Source: Daejeonella rubra (lineage in GTDB: Bacteria; Bacteroidota; Bacteroidia; Sphingobacteriales; Sphingobacteriaceae). Taken from it: a DNA stretch of 64,000 nt. The notes below the pieces were generated by a model. It searched no databases. It worked only from the letters and a program-made list of their open reading frames with translations, and was not told where the DNA came from. Position numbers and translations under genes: made by a program. Below are positions 52,138 to 60,778 of this stretch, piece after piece (within the stretch, counting starts at the first letter, position 1; the number at the start of each line of letters is the position of its first letter). The stretch is taken from NCBI RefSeq assembly GCF_900103545.1, contig NZ_FNHH01000011.1, forward strand, positions 56,234-120,233, written 5' to 3'.

Positions 52138-53178
52138 TCAGTCCTTCTTCGGAAACACCAGCGAAGCCACAATACTCGTCGTAAGAATAAACAAAATCAC
52201 AAACAAAGAATGCATGGTTGTAAAGCCCCAAAGGCTCAGCCAGTGGTGGGCAAGCATTTTAACACCGATAAAGACAAGCAAAAAGGCTAATCCCACCTTC
52301 AGGTAATGGAATTTATGGATCACATTAACCAACAAGAAGAACATGGAACGTAATCCCAGGATGGCAAAAATATTGGAGAAAAACACAATATAAGGGTCTT
52401 TCGTTACCGCAAAGATTGCAGGAATAGAATCTACAGCAAAGATCAGATCTGTGAACTCAACGATCAACAGCACAATAAAAAGAGGGGTTACCATCTTTGC
52501 ACCATCCACCTTAATAAAGAACTTATTACCGACATATTCCGGGTAGACAGAGAAGTATCTGGAGGCAAAACGAACAACCTTATGATTCTCCGTATCGATC
52601 TTCTCCTCTTCGTCCCTGCTGATGAACATCGTGATACCGGTATAGATCAGGAATGCCCCGAAAATATACAGGATCCAGCCGAACTCATTGATCAGGGTAG
52701 AACCAAGGAATATGAAGATAAAGCGCATTAATACAGCGCCAATGATTCCCCAGAAAAGCACCCTGTGGTAGTATTTTTCGTCGACATTAAAGGCTGTGAA
52801 GATCAGCACCATCACAAAGATATTATCTACTGAAAGCGCATATTCAATCACATAACCTGTGATGAACTCCAATCCCAGATTCTGCTTATAAATAGCCAGA
52901 CTTTCGGCATAATTATTCGGATTGAGCGTAATGTTATGAAGATGGCTGGTCGTGACCTCCTGCAACTGTGCAAAATTATTGATCCCATGCAGGATCTCCC
53001 CATTCGTGATCAGTAAGAAATAAAAACCCAGTGCAAAGCTCACCCAGATAAAGCTCATTACAGCAGCTTCTTTCAGGCTTACTTTATGGTCTTTTTTATT
53101 GAAAAGTCCGAGGTCAATAGAAAGCATCAGGACAATAAACAGCAGAAAGCTGCCAAAAAACAGATATTCGTTAGACAT
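52138..53178 (-). CDS. TerC-family integral membrane protein
   Basis: 346 residues with about nine transmembrane helices and the TerC/Alx landmarks FLLFIVLMLSIDLGLFNKKD, IEYALSVDNIFVMVLIF, LFWGIIGAVLMRFIFIF, EFTDLIFAVDSIPAIFAVTK and FSNIFAILGLRSMFF. The repeated acidic motifs (ALSVDN and FAVDS) in membrane helices are thought to bind metal, and homologues are linked to manganese export and tellurium resistance. Start two bases after the polyprenyl synthetase stop (53181), so co-transcribed with it. Confidence 0.93.
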   Translation of the reverse strand: MSNEYLFFGSFLLFIVLMLSIDLGLFNKKDHKVSLKEAAVMSFIWVSFALGFYFLLITNGEILHGINNFAQLQEVTTSHLHNITLNPNNYAESLAIYKQNLGLEFITGYVIEYALSVDNIFVMVLIFTAFNVDEKYYHRVLFWGIIGAVLMRFIFIFLGSTLINEFGWILYIFGAFLIYTGITMFISRDEEEKIDTENHKVVRFASRYFSVYPEYVGNKFFIKVDGAKMVTPLFIVLLIVEFTDLIFAVDSIPAIFAVTKDPYIVFFSNIFAILGLRSMFFLLVNVIHKFHYLKVGLAFLLVFIGVKMLAHHWLSLWGFTTMHSLFVILFILTTSIVASLVFPKKD

Positions 53179-53180
53179 TT

Positions 53181-54152
53181 TTATTTTTTACGTTCAGTGG
53201 TAAAGCGGACCAGTTGCTCGAGGGCCCTTCGTGATTCATGTTCCGGAAATTCATTTAAAATAGCAAAGGCTTCATTTTGATACATCTCCATCTGAGATCT
53301 GGCATAATCCATCCCTCCGCTATTGCGAACAAAATCTATGATCTCGGAAACCTTTTCAGCTTCCTCATTATGATTCTTAACCAAATTGATAACTCTCTTC
53401 TTCTCAGAGCTTCCCGACTTATTCAAAGCATAGATCAGGGGTAGCGTGATCTTTTTTTCCTTGATGTCGATTCCCAATGGTTTCCCGATGTCATCTGTAC
53501 CGAAATCGAAAAGATCATCCTTGATCTGGAAGGCAATGCCCACCTTTTCACCAAAAAGACGCATTTTTTCAACCGTATCCTCATTGGCACCTGCAGAAGA
53601 AGCACCGCATGCACAGCATGAAGCAATTAAGGAAGCGGTCTTCTGACGGATCACCTCATAATAAACCTTTTCGTCGATATCCAGTCGGCGGGCTTTCTCG
53701 ATCTGCAATAATTCTCCCTCACTCATCTGCTTCACCGCATCTGAAACCAATCTCAGCAAACCGAAGTCGCCATTATTGATGGAGAGCAGCAAGCCTTTGG
53801 ATAACAGAAAATCACCCACCAGAACCGCGATCTTATTTTTCCATAAAGCATTCACAGAGAAGAATCCGCGTCTTTGGTATGAATTATCCACCACATCATC
53901 ATGAACGAGGGTGGCGGTATGCAATAATTCGACAAGGGCTGCACCGCGATGGGTAGCTTCGGTAATTCCGCCGCAAAGACTGGCAGAAAAGAATACGAAC
54001 ATGGGACGGATCTGCTTCCCCTTACGTTTAACAATATAATGTGTTATACGGTCCAGAAGCGGAACAGAACTTTGCATGGAAGATTTGAACTTCCCTTCAA
54101 AGGTGTCCAGTTCTGCGGCTATGGGTTTTTTGATCTCGTCGAGACTCAGCAT
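53181..54152 (-). CDS. Trans-isoprenyl diphosphate synthase (polyprenyl synthetase family)
   Basis: Elongates isoprenyl diphosphates, probably for the menaquinone side chain (octaprenyl-type). First Asp-rich motif in LVHDDVVDNSYQRRG, second in QIKDDLFDFGTDDIG, plus GKQIRPMFVFFSASLCGG and ALWKNKIAVLVGDFLLSKGL. Starting at MLSLDEIKKPIAAEL (54152) gives 323 residues and matches the usual N-terminus of Bacteroidota homologues; an ATG at 54194 would add 14 residues. TerC follows directly. The exact chain length cannot be read reliably, although small residues before the first motif favour a long-chain product. Confidence 0.92.
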   Translation of the reverse strand: MLSLDEIKKPIAAELDTFEGKFKSSMQSSVPLLDRITHYIVKRKGKQIRPMFVFFSASLCGGITEATHRGAALVELLHTATLVHDDVVDNSYQRRGFFSVNALWKNKIAVLVGDFLLSKGLLLSINNGDFGLLRLVSDAVKQMSEGELLQIEKARRLDIDEKVYYEVIRQKTASLIASCCACGASSAGANEDTVEKMRLFGEKVGIAFQIKDDLFDFGTDDIGKPLGIDIKEKKITLPLIYALNKSGSSEKKRVINLVKNHNEEAEKVSEIIDFVRNSGGMDYARSQMEMYQNEAFAILNEFPEHESRRALEQLVRFTTERKK

Positions 54153-54280
54153 CAATTCCTGAAATCTTTGGTTTTTAAATAATGTTGCAAACATATTGAA
54201 ATTTCAGCACTAAATGGTCGGGCGAAACGATTGTAAACAGCTAATATTTATAAAAGCCTGTAATGTTTACAGAATTTTGA

Positions 54281-54288
54281 TACTTTTG
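54281..54288 (+). promoter_or_regulatory. -7 box of the tRNA-Ser transcript
   Basis: TACTTTTG (perfect TAnnTTTG) lies 175 bp upstream of the tRNA, implying a long leader. No clear -33 TTG is seen at normal spacing. Confidence 0.5.
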
Positions 54289-54313
54289 CATCCCTTCCGA
54301 AAGGAAAGGTTGG

Positions 54314-54463
54314 TGATTTTGAGAGGTGTCAGTCCGAAGGACGAATCATCACGTGGTAGAAAAGAATAACAATAAGGCCCAATAAATTGGAGAGGTGTCA
54401 GTCCAAAGGACTCCCTTGGAGAGCAAAAGGGAATTATTATAATAATAACAAGGCCCAATAATT

Positions 54464-54476
<13 letters not shown>
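54314..54476. repeat. Three partial repeats of the tRNA-Ser 5' end in its leader
   Basis: GAGAGGTGTCAG occurs at 54321, 54390 and 54465 (the last being the tRNA itself). The second and third copies share a longer stretch, AAGGCCCAATAA-ATTGGAGAGGTG. After the first two copies come mini-hairpins (GTCC-GAA-GGAC; GTCC-AAA-GGAC followed by CTCC-CTT-GGAG). Confidence 0.8.
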
Positions 54477-54551
<75 letters not shown>

Positions 54552-54568
54552 AGGTTGATCATTAAAAG

Positions 54569-54597
54569 AGCTACAAATTTAGGTTTGTGGCTTTTTT
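54569..54597 (+). terminator. Terminator after tRNA-Ser
   Basis: AGCTACAAA-TTTAGG-TTTGTGGCT (9 bp with one G-T pair) is followed by TTTTT, 18 bp after the tRNA. Confidence 0.8.
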
Positions 54598-54617
54598 ATT
54601 GGTCGCTTGCCCGGTAA

Positions 54618-56987
54618 TTATGCTGTCTTCTGTTTATAAAGATGTTCCTGAAACTCTATGAACAAACGGCTGATATTAGCTACATCACCCAAAATGTTTT
54701 TGGCATCTTCCAGGGATTGATATTTGTTTGTCAGTAAGACTGGTAGTTTCTCCTGATCAAGTTCTTCAACGCCTGTTTCAATGTATTTACTTAATACGAA
54801 TTCGATAAACTCTTTTTGTTTGTTGTCGAGCAATGCAAAAATGGTGGCTTGAGCCGCTGCAACTCTTGCTTCCCGCGTCATTGGCTTAATATCGCTGTTA
54901 AACACATATTCCAATACATCAAAGAGATCGCTTTTTTCAGCGTTAATAAGTTTTTGCAGGGTGGACAGTTCATCCTTTCCAAAACCTGCATCGTCTAGTT
55001 TCTCTAATAATGTACGTCTGGTAATTGGATTGCTCCAAAGTGTCCGCAACTCATCTTCATTCTTGAAAAGATTGGGCAATTCTCCAAACAGATTATTCAG
55101 GAATTCTTCTACCGAAATTGGCTTACCATCGGCACTCCAGAATGAAGTGGACATCATATGCTGAATTTCACGTTCCTTGCCATCCCGCAACTTGATTTTA
55201 ATGCGCTTGGTCTTTTCGCTTTTTTCTCCACCTTCACCACCATCTACAGCTACTCCTGTTTCATAGGGTGCCTTTGGCTCATTCACCATGGGAATCTCTG
55301 GTTCCAATGGCTCTCCATCCCATTCAGGATCGGCAAAATGGTGGTAGGCATCCACAAAGTCATAGATTGTAAAAAAGTCCTTTCCATCAAATAAACGGGT
55401 ACCGCGACCAACTATTTGCTTGAACTCAATCATGGAATTTACAGGACGCATCAAAACGATGTTACGAATATTCCGTGCATCAACTCCAGTGGAGAGTTTT
55501 TGTGAGGTAGTAAGTATAGTAGGTATCGTTTTCTCGTTGTCCTGAAACTCACGCAGAAATTGTTCTCCCATTTCTCCGTCATTGGCAGTAACCCGAACAC
55601 AATAATTAGGTTCAGAGCTTCCTGAGCCCGGGACAGGTTTTTTCTTTTGGTTTACAAGCTCACGTACTGCGGCAGCATGGTCTTGTGTTGCACAAAAAAT
55701 AATTGCCTTTTCTTTTTGATTGGCATCGTCCATATAGATCTGAACACGTTTTGCCTCTCTGGCTTTTATTTCAATAATTTTATTGAAATCAGGTTCAGTG
55801 TATAATTTTCCTTCTTCAATATCCCCTTCAATTATTTGATCATCGCTTGTATAGATATAGTCATCCAGCGTGGTTTTGATTCGTTTCACCTTAAACGGTG
55901 TAAGGAAACCATCGTTAATGCCTTCCTTTAGTGAATAGATGTAAACGGGCTCACCAAAATATTTATAGGTGTCTACATTGTCCTGTCGTTTAGGGGTAGC
56001 TGTTAAGCCTAACTGAACGGCAGGTGAGAAATATTCTAAAATCCCACGCCAGTTACCTTCGTCATTTGCCCCACCTCGATGACACTCATCAATAATGATG
56101 AAGTCAAAATAATCGGGAGCATATTGTCCGTAGTTTGGTATTGGATTTCCGTCTTCGTCTTTACCAGACATAAACGACTGGAAAATCGTGAAGAATATAT
56201 TTCCATTGGTAGGAACACGACCATTCTTTTTTACTTCATTTGGTTTTATCCGAACCAGAGCATCTTCGGCAAAGGCAGAAAACGAATTGAAGGCCTGATC
56301 TGCTAAAATGTTTCGATCAGCTAAAAATAATATACGTGGTCTGCGTGATAAATATGGCTTTAAGCCTGCCTGTCCGGCAGACAGGTTCCAACGGGTTTGG
56401 AATAATTTCCAGGCAATTTGAAAGGCAATAGCTGTCTTTCCTGTTCCTGTTGCCAGGGTTAATAAAATACGGTCTTTATGATTGGCGACTGCCTCCAGAG
56501 TGTTTTTAACGGCAATCTCCTGATAGTACCGTAATTGCCAAGAGCCACTTTTATCTTCAAAAGGAACATTTGCAAATTTTTCTCTCCACTCATTTTGAAT
56601 GGCAAAGGTTTTGTCCCATAACTCATCAGGGGTTAAATAAAAAGCTACCAAACCTTCTGCACCTGTCTTCATGCAGATGCTGTAAATTTCTTTGCCGTTG
56701 GATGAATAAGTGGTTTCTAATTTTAATTTTTCTGCATATTGTTTGGCTTGTGCTACGCCTTCACCTACACCCAGATCATCGCTTTTAGCTTCAACAACCG
56801 CCAGTTTAATTCCTTTGTAAACCAGTATATAATCAGCAATGATTTTCTTGCCTCTTATGCCCCCGGTTTGGATTTTACCAGCTGTAATATTGTATTCACG
56901 AAGGATTTTTGAGCCCTCTATAACGCCCCAACCACAAGCTTTTAATTGAGGGTCTATGAGTTCTGCTCTTGTTTCTGCTTCGTTCAT
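54618..56987 (-). CDS. hsdR: Type I restriction enzyme, R (nuclease/translocase) subunit
   Basis: 789 residues, similar in size to EcoEI-type R subunits rather than the ~1100-residue EcoKI type. The N-terminal PD-(D/E)xK nuclease is intact: D52 in IADYILVY, E66 and K68 in LAVVEAKSD. The SF2 helicase motor has Walker A ATGTGKTAIAF (near 185), IIDECHRGG (near 300), LGLTATPKR, the late LTTSQKLSTGVDARNI and VGRGTRLFDG. The C-terminal part is EcoEI_R_C-like (from about 600). The start overlaps the hsdS stop by four bases (56984-56987). It cleaves DNA lacking methylation at the S-defined site after ATP-driven translocation. Confidence 0.96.
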   Translation of the reverse strand: MNEAETRAELIDPQLKACGWGVIEGSKILREYNITAGKIQTGGIRGKKIIADYILVYKGIKLAVVEAKSDDLGVGEGVAQAKQYAEKLKLETTYSSNGKEIYSICMKTGAEGLVAFYLTPDELWDKTFAIQNEWREKFANVPFEDKSGSWQLRYYQEIAVKNTLEAVANHKDRILLTLATGTGKTAIAFQIAWKLFQTRWNLSAGQAGLKPYLSRRPRILFLADRNILADQAFNSFSAFAEDALVRIKPNEVKKNGRVPTNGNIFFTIFQSFMSGKDEDGNPIPNYGQYAPDYFDFIIIDECHRGGANDEGNWRGILEYFSPAVQLGLTATPKRQDNVDTYKYFGEPVYIYSLKEGINDGFLTPFKVKRIKTTLDDYIYTSDDQIIEGDIEEGKLYTEPDFNKIIEIKAREAKRVQIYMDDANQKEKAIIFCATQDHAAAVRELVNQKKKPVPGSGSSEPNYCVRVTANDGEMGEQFLREFQDNEKTIPTILTTSQKLSTGVDARNIRNIVLMRPVNSMIEFKQIVGRGTRLFDGKDFFTIYDFVDAYHHFADPEWDGEPLEPEIPMVNEPKAPYETGVAVDGGEGGEKSEKTKRIKIKLRDGKEREIQHMMSTSFWSADGKPISVEEFLNNLFGELPNLFKNEDELRTLWSNPITRRTLLEKLDDAGFGKDELSTLQKLINAEKSDLFDVLEYVFNSDIKPMTREARVAAAQATIFALLDNKQKEFIEFVLSKYIETGVEELDQEKLPVLLTNKYQSLEDAKNILGDVANISRLFIEFQEHLYKQKTA

Positions 56988-58198
56988 ACTAATGCTGTTG
57001 TTATTTTTAATTCCCCACTAAATGCCTTTTGTAAAACTGATTTTTTGAGTTCTTCTAAATCATTTATTTTCTGTTTGTAAATAGCTTCTAATTTTTTGGT
57101 TTCGGTGGATAGTGCATCTAATTTTTGAACGATAGTCTGTTGTTCTTCAATTGTTTTTGGAAAAGAAATTTGATATTTATTTAATTTTTCTATTGTCAAA
57201 GCACTATATGCAGCACCAATTGCAAGACCTTTAATTTTTTCTACAAATGCAGTCAAAGCAAATTTTAAATAATTCGTATCTAAACTTTTAAACCCTTTGA
57301 ACCAAACAATGTTTCCATCCTTAAAATAAAATTCTTCACTATTTTCAATAACCATTATTTCGCCAATTGTTCCAACTGCCGACATGAGTAAATCATTAAT
57401 CTGAGGAACGCCAAATGATTTTTTTATTTCATTGTATCTTTTTCTTGAAATGAATAATTCCAAGGTTATACTTTTTCCATTTGATAATTCCTTAATTTCC
57501 TTAGTTCTATAAAAAGGAACACCATCTTTTACATACTCGCTTTTGTAAATTCGTTTGCTTGAAGTAATTGTTCCCAATTCATCTAAGCTTTTCGTTTCCC
57601 AGTTTTCATTACCATTCTCAAACACCCCCTGCAAATAACTTTCAAAAAGTTCTTTAGCATTTTTGAGGTTTTGTTCGGCATTGGCTTTTGCCCTGGCTAT
57701 TGCCTCAAAGGCTTCATCTAATATGGCTACTATGCGTTGTTGTTCGGGGAGGGGTGGAAGGGAAATCTCAAAATTCCTTAGATATCCTAAACCAACAAAT
57801 TTTTGAGTAGCTCCCTTTGCATCGTTTGACATACAATCAATGACATTGCTTGAATCAAGGAAGTATTTTAAAAAAAAGCTGTCTTGACTTTTAGGAACTT
57901 TGAACAATGCAACATTTTTAATTGCAAAATCTGGTTCATCCTTAATTACTACTGGATTACCAATAGTTCCAATCATAGCAAATAAAATATCACCAATGTC
58001 AACTTTGCTTCTCTTATTGATATTGATGTAATCCTGTTCGGTTATATAGTTTACATTATCATAATTCAAACTGTCATTCTTTAGATTTTTTGATGTGATC
58101 AAAGCGTAACCCTCACTCACGTATTTTGGAGAATCGTGTGTGCCATCTCTAACATCATAAACTTCACCTAATTTCTTTATCTCCCAACCCTGTTTCAT
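56984..58198 (-). CDS. hsdS: Type I restriction-modification specificity subunit
   Basis: 404 residues with two target-recognition domains. TRD1 (about 1-150, beginning GWEIKKLGEVYDVRDGTHDS) is followed by the central conserved helix (ISLPPLPEQQRIVAILDEAF ... KELFESYLQGVF, about 150-195). TRD2 (about 200-350, WETKSLDELGTITSSKRIY) ends in the second conserved helix (IEEQQTIVQKLDALSTETKK ... LEELKKSVLQKAFSGEL). It sets the bipartite DNA target, which cannot be predicted by eye. Four-base ATGA-type overlaps on both sides show it is the middle gene of the operon. Confidence 0.95.
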   Translation of the reverse strand: MKQGWEIKKLGEVYDVRDGTHDSPKYVSEGYALITSKNLKNDSLNYDNVNYITEQDYININKRSKVDIGDILFAMIGTIGNPVVIKDEPDFAIKNVALFKVPKSQDSFFLKYFLDSSNVIDCMSNDAKGATQKFVGLGYLRNFEISLPPLPEQQRIVAILDEAFEAIARAKANAEQNLKNAKELFESYLQGVFENGNENWETKSLDELGTITSSKRIYKSEYVKDGVPFYRTKEIKELSNGKSITLELFISRKRYNEIKKSFGVPQINDLLMSAVGTIGEIMVIENSEEFYFKDGNIVWFKGFKSLDTNYLKFALTAFVEKIKGLAIGAAYSALTIEKLNKYQISFPKTIEEQQTIVQKLDALSTETKKLEAIYKQKINDLEELKKSVLQKAFSGELKITTALV

Positions 58199-59649
58199 AT
58201 CAATCCCAAAATTGAATTTAAAATGTCCGCACTTTCTTCGTCCAGGGCTTTCATCTCCTCCAAAATTTCTTCTGGTTGGCGTAAGGCGGCTTCTTCTTTT
58301 TTGTTGGGGTTTTTGGCTGACAGATCAAAGGTAGTTTGGTCAATGTTTTTTAAATCAATCGTCCAGGAGTTTTCGCCTTCTGCTTTTGTTTTTTGCAATT
58401 CTACAAAGTCTGACAGATCTTTTTCGTTCAGGGCATTGGTCTTGCCGAGGTTCCTGTCTAAGTTCAGCTGGTAAAACCAAACCTTTTTAGTGGAAGACCC
58501 TTTCTCAAAAAATAGCACCACGGTTTTCACTCCTGCACCGGTAAACGTTCCACCAGGCAAATCTAACACGGTATGTAGGTTGCAACTTTCCAGCAATTGT
58601 TTACGCAAAGCAACCGAAGCATTATCTGTATTACTCAAAAAGGTATTTTTAATCACTATACCTGCTTTACCTCCTGCCTTTAGTATTTTAATAAAATGCT
58701 GAAGGAATAGAGAGGCCGTTTCACCAGTTTTAATTGGGAAGTTTTGCTGCACTTCGGCACGTTCTTTTCCACCGAAGGGAGGATTAGCCAACACAATATC
58801 GTAGCGATCTTTCTCTTGAATATCCGCTAAGTTTTCGGCAAGGGTATTGGTATGGATAATGTTAGGTGCTTCAATACCGTGAAAAATCATATTCATGGTA
58901 CCAATGATGTAAGCCAGTGATTTTTTTTCTTTCCCGTAAAAGGTTTTCTTCTGCAGGGTTTCTACATCAGAGGTAGTTAGTGTTTTGCTTTTTTGTAAAA
59001 AGTCGAACGCCTCACACAAGAAACCAGCACTACCCACAGCACCATCGTATACTTTATTTCCAATCTCTGGAGCTACTACTTTTACAATGGTTGTAATAAG
59101 CGGCCTTGGAGTATAATATTCACCACCATTGCGCCCGGCATTGCCCATGTTTTGTATTTTAGACTCATACAAATGGCTCATTTCATGCTTTTCGGCATGT
59201 GTGCGGAACCGAAGTTCATCAATACGGTTGATTACCTCGCGTAAGTTATAACCGCTTTGTATGCGGTTTTTTAGCTCGCTGAAGATCTCACCAATTTTAT
59301 ATTCAATGGTGTCGGCACTTACAGCATCTGCCTTAAACTTTTTGAGATAAGGGAACAGTTGAATATTTACAAAATCTGCCAAATCATCGCCTGTTAAAGC
59401 TTTGTGGTGGTCAATTTTGCCATCTGTTCCTTTTGGTGCGGCCCAAACTGTCCATTGGTATTCGCTAGCAATTATGGGTGTGTAAGTCTTACCTGTCAAT
59501 TCAGCAGCGGTAGCTTTATCTTTTTCTAAATCGTCCAAATACTTTAAGAACAATACCCAGGAAGTTTGCTCCACATAATCTAATTCACTACCACAACCAG
59601 CATCTTTATGCAGGATATCATCTATATTCTTAAAGGTTTGTTCGAACAT
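58195..59649 (-). CDS. hsdM: Type I restriction-modification DNA methyltransferase subunit
   Basis: 484 residues, N6-adenine methyltransferase. The N-terminal helical domain contains FKNIDDILHKDAGCGSELDY and VLFLKYLDDLEKD. The SAM-binding region is GRNGGEYYTPRPLITTIVKV, then VYDGAVGSAGFLCEAFDFL (motif I). The catalytic motif IV is LANPPFGGKER. First gene of the hsdM-hsdS-hsdR operon. A 16 bp palindrome lies 14 bp upstream of the start and may be an operator. Confidence 0.96.
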   Translation of the reverse strand: MFEQTFKNIDDILHKDAGCGSELDYVEQTSWVLFLKYLDDLEKDKATAAELTGKTYTPIIASEYQWTVWAAPKGTDGKIDHHKALTGDDLADFVNIQLFPYLKKFKADAVSADTIEYKIGEIFSELKNRIQSGYNLREVINRIDELRFRTHAEKHEMSHLYESKIQNMGNAGRNGGEYYTPRPLITTIVKVVAPEIGNKVYDGAVGSAGFLCEAFDFLQKSKTLTTSDVETLQKKTFYGKEKKSLAYIIGTMNMIFHGIEAPNIIHTNTLAENLADIQEKDRYDIVLANPPFGGKERAEVQQNFPIKTGETASLFLQHFIKILKAGGKAGIVIKNTFLSNTDNASVALRKQLLESCNLHTVLDLPGGTFTGAGVKTVVLFFEKGSSTKKVWFYQLNLDRNLGKTNALNEKDLSDFVELQKTKAEGENSWTIDLKNIDQTTFDLSAKNPNKKEEAALRQPEEILEEMKALDEESADILNSILGLI

Positions 59650-59662
59650 TATTAGTTATGCA

Positions 59663-59678
59663 TTTATGAATTCATAAA
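59663..59678. promoter_or_regulatory. 16 bp perfect palindrome upstream of hsdM
   Basis: TTTATGAATTCATAAA, 14 bp before the hsdM ATG (minus strand). Its place at the start of the R-M operon suggests a binding site for a regulator, possibly an autoregulated one; no C-protein gene is seen. Confidence 0.5.
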
Positions 59679-59830
59679 GTTATCATTCTTATCGGTGGGT
59701 TGGTAAAATTTAGTTGTTTTGGTTTTTGGGAAGGGTCGGGTTGGGTTTTGGGTAAAATCAAATGGGGTGAATGGGTGGCAGGCATTTTGGGGTGGCGGTT
59801 AGTGCACGCAGTGTTGATTTTTTTAGGGAT

Positions 59831-59962
59831 GCTTGTAAGGTTTGAAGGCACAAGAAATTGGCGATTTTTACTTCAAATGTTGATGCGGAGAACCAATTTT
59901 GAATAGCCACAAATGTGTCTGCGGAGCACTGAACCGCCAATTTCTTGTAGGTGCTTATAGCC
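59831..59962 (-). repeat. attC-like hairpin element 1 (3' of the 203-residue gene)
   Basis: In gene (minus) orientation it begins GGCTATAAGC five bases after the gene's stop, then GCACCTACAAGAAATTGGCG. Perfect 13 bp arms CAAGAAATTGGCG (59861-59873) and CGCCAATTTCTTG (59935-59947) can fold into a long hairpin. The outer left end (CTTGTAAGG) looks like a degenerate GTTATAG core. Its 49 bp gene-proximal part (59907-59955) is 43/49 identical to that of element 2. Confidence 0.75.
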
Positions 59963-59966
59963 AAGG

Positions 59967-60578
59967 TTATTTTCTAATTTCATCTATAAAGTCGTTAATT
60001 ATATTGTTGTCGTTGTTGCTCAATAAACTGTCAATTGTCTTGCCGCAAAACTTGTCATAAATTGAAACTCTATAAACTGGAATATTTCTTATACTAGAGG
60101 TAATATCTTTCATAAAGTCGTAATAGGCTCTTTGTCGCCAGCGAGAGCTACCATTGCCTGATAAATTTGCGTCTACATTACTTTGTAAAAACATTTTTTC
60201 TGTCGAGTCATTTTTCCAATTCTTACCCCAACTTGCTGCACTTAGGCAATTGCTTTCAAAGTCTTTACAAAAGTCCTTATAGTTAGCAACCAAAAAATTC
60301 GAATTATTGTCGTAAAAACTTGAGTGTAGTGTTTCTAATCTGTATCGGTTGAAGTGTCGTTCTTCGTCAAACTCAATAATAAAGTCTTTTGTTGATATGT
60401 CCCAAGGGCCGTAATTTGTCGGAACCGTTTCTAATTGTCCACCTAACTTTTTGTAGGTCTCGCTAACTTTATTAAATAAGTTTGAGTTTTCAAGTTCCCT
60501 TAAAGTTAATTTGTCGTGCTTAAAAGCAGTAAACTTTTTTAGTGTAATCTCTTTAAATTTATCTTGTCGTTGTCCCAT
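59967..60578 (-). CDS. Unknown 203-residue protein in cassette-like unit
   Basis: Not a family I recognise. The sequence has basic N-terminal helices (MGQRQDKFKEITLKKFTAFK), then YGPWDISTKDFIIEFDEERH (residues 56-75), which resembles a D ... E-x-D/E arrangement of a PD-(D/E)xK-like nuclease core but lacks a clear lysine. A Cys/Trp-containing middle (DFESNCLSAASWGKNWKND) and RWRQRAYYDFMKDI follow. It is bracketed by GTTATAGCC on its 5' side (60631-60623 read on the minus strand) and GGCTATAAGC after its stop. It neighbours an R-M operon and an HNH protein, so a defence or DNA-related role is inferred only. Confidence 0.6.
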   Translation of the reverse strand: MGQRQDKFKEITLKKFTAFKHDKLTLRELENSNLFNKVSETYKKLGGQLETVPTNYGPWDISTKDFIIEFDEERHFNRYRLETLHSSFYDNNSNFLVANYKDFCKDFESNCLSAASWGKNWKNDSTEKMFLQSNVDANLSGNGSSRWRQRAYYDFMKDITSSIRNIPVYRVSIYDKFCGKTIDSLLSNNDNNIINDFIDEIRK

Positions 60579-60620
60579 TTTATTGGTCTATATTTAGTCG
60601 GTTTACAGTATCGTCATGCA

Positions 60621-60760
60621 TTGGCTATAACGGTTTGTGGGTTTAAGAAGTTGGCGCCTATTAGCACGAATATAGTAGCGAATAACCTAATTTCCATAAA
60701 CCCCAAATGCATCTTCGTAGCCCTGAACCGCCAATTTCTTGTAGGTGCTGTTATAGGGCG
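60621..60760 (-). repeat. attC-like hairpin element 2 (between HNH gene and 203-residue gene)
   Basis: In minus orientation it starts GCCCTATAAC 19 bp after the HNH gene stop, continues AGCACCTACAAGAAATTGGC, folds back with CGCCAACTTCTT (arms 60645-60656 and 60729-60740, one mismatch) and ends ACCGTTATAGCC, which forms the 5' flank of the next gene. Total length about 138 bp, inside the size range of integron attC sites. The core GTTATAG differs from the usual GTTRRRY. Confidence 0.75.
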
Positions 60761-60778
60761 TTTTTCTTTCGGTCGTCA

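Larger units (their letters stand above)
59650..59966. other. Non-coding region between hsdM and the 203-residue gene
   Basis: 317 bp. It contains the hsdM upstream palindrome (59663-59678) and an attC-like hairpin element (59831-59962). A 68-codon plus-strand ORF at 59700-59906 is tryptophan/glycine-rich low-quality sequence across the element and is not believed. Confidence 0.75.

Noticed and set aside
59700..59906. 68-codon ORF upstream of hsdM
   Set aside because: Trp/Gly-rich sequence that crosses the attC-like hairpin element, with no homologous look and against the strand of neighbouring genes.
59831..60760. Calling the elements canonical integron attC sites
   Set aside because: The core GTTATAG does not fit GTTRRRY and no intI gene is in the window, so they are reported as attC-like only.
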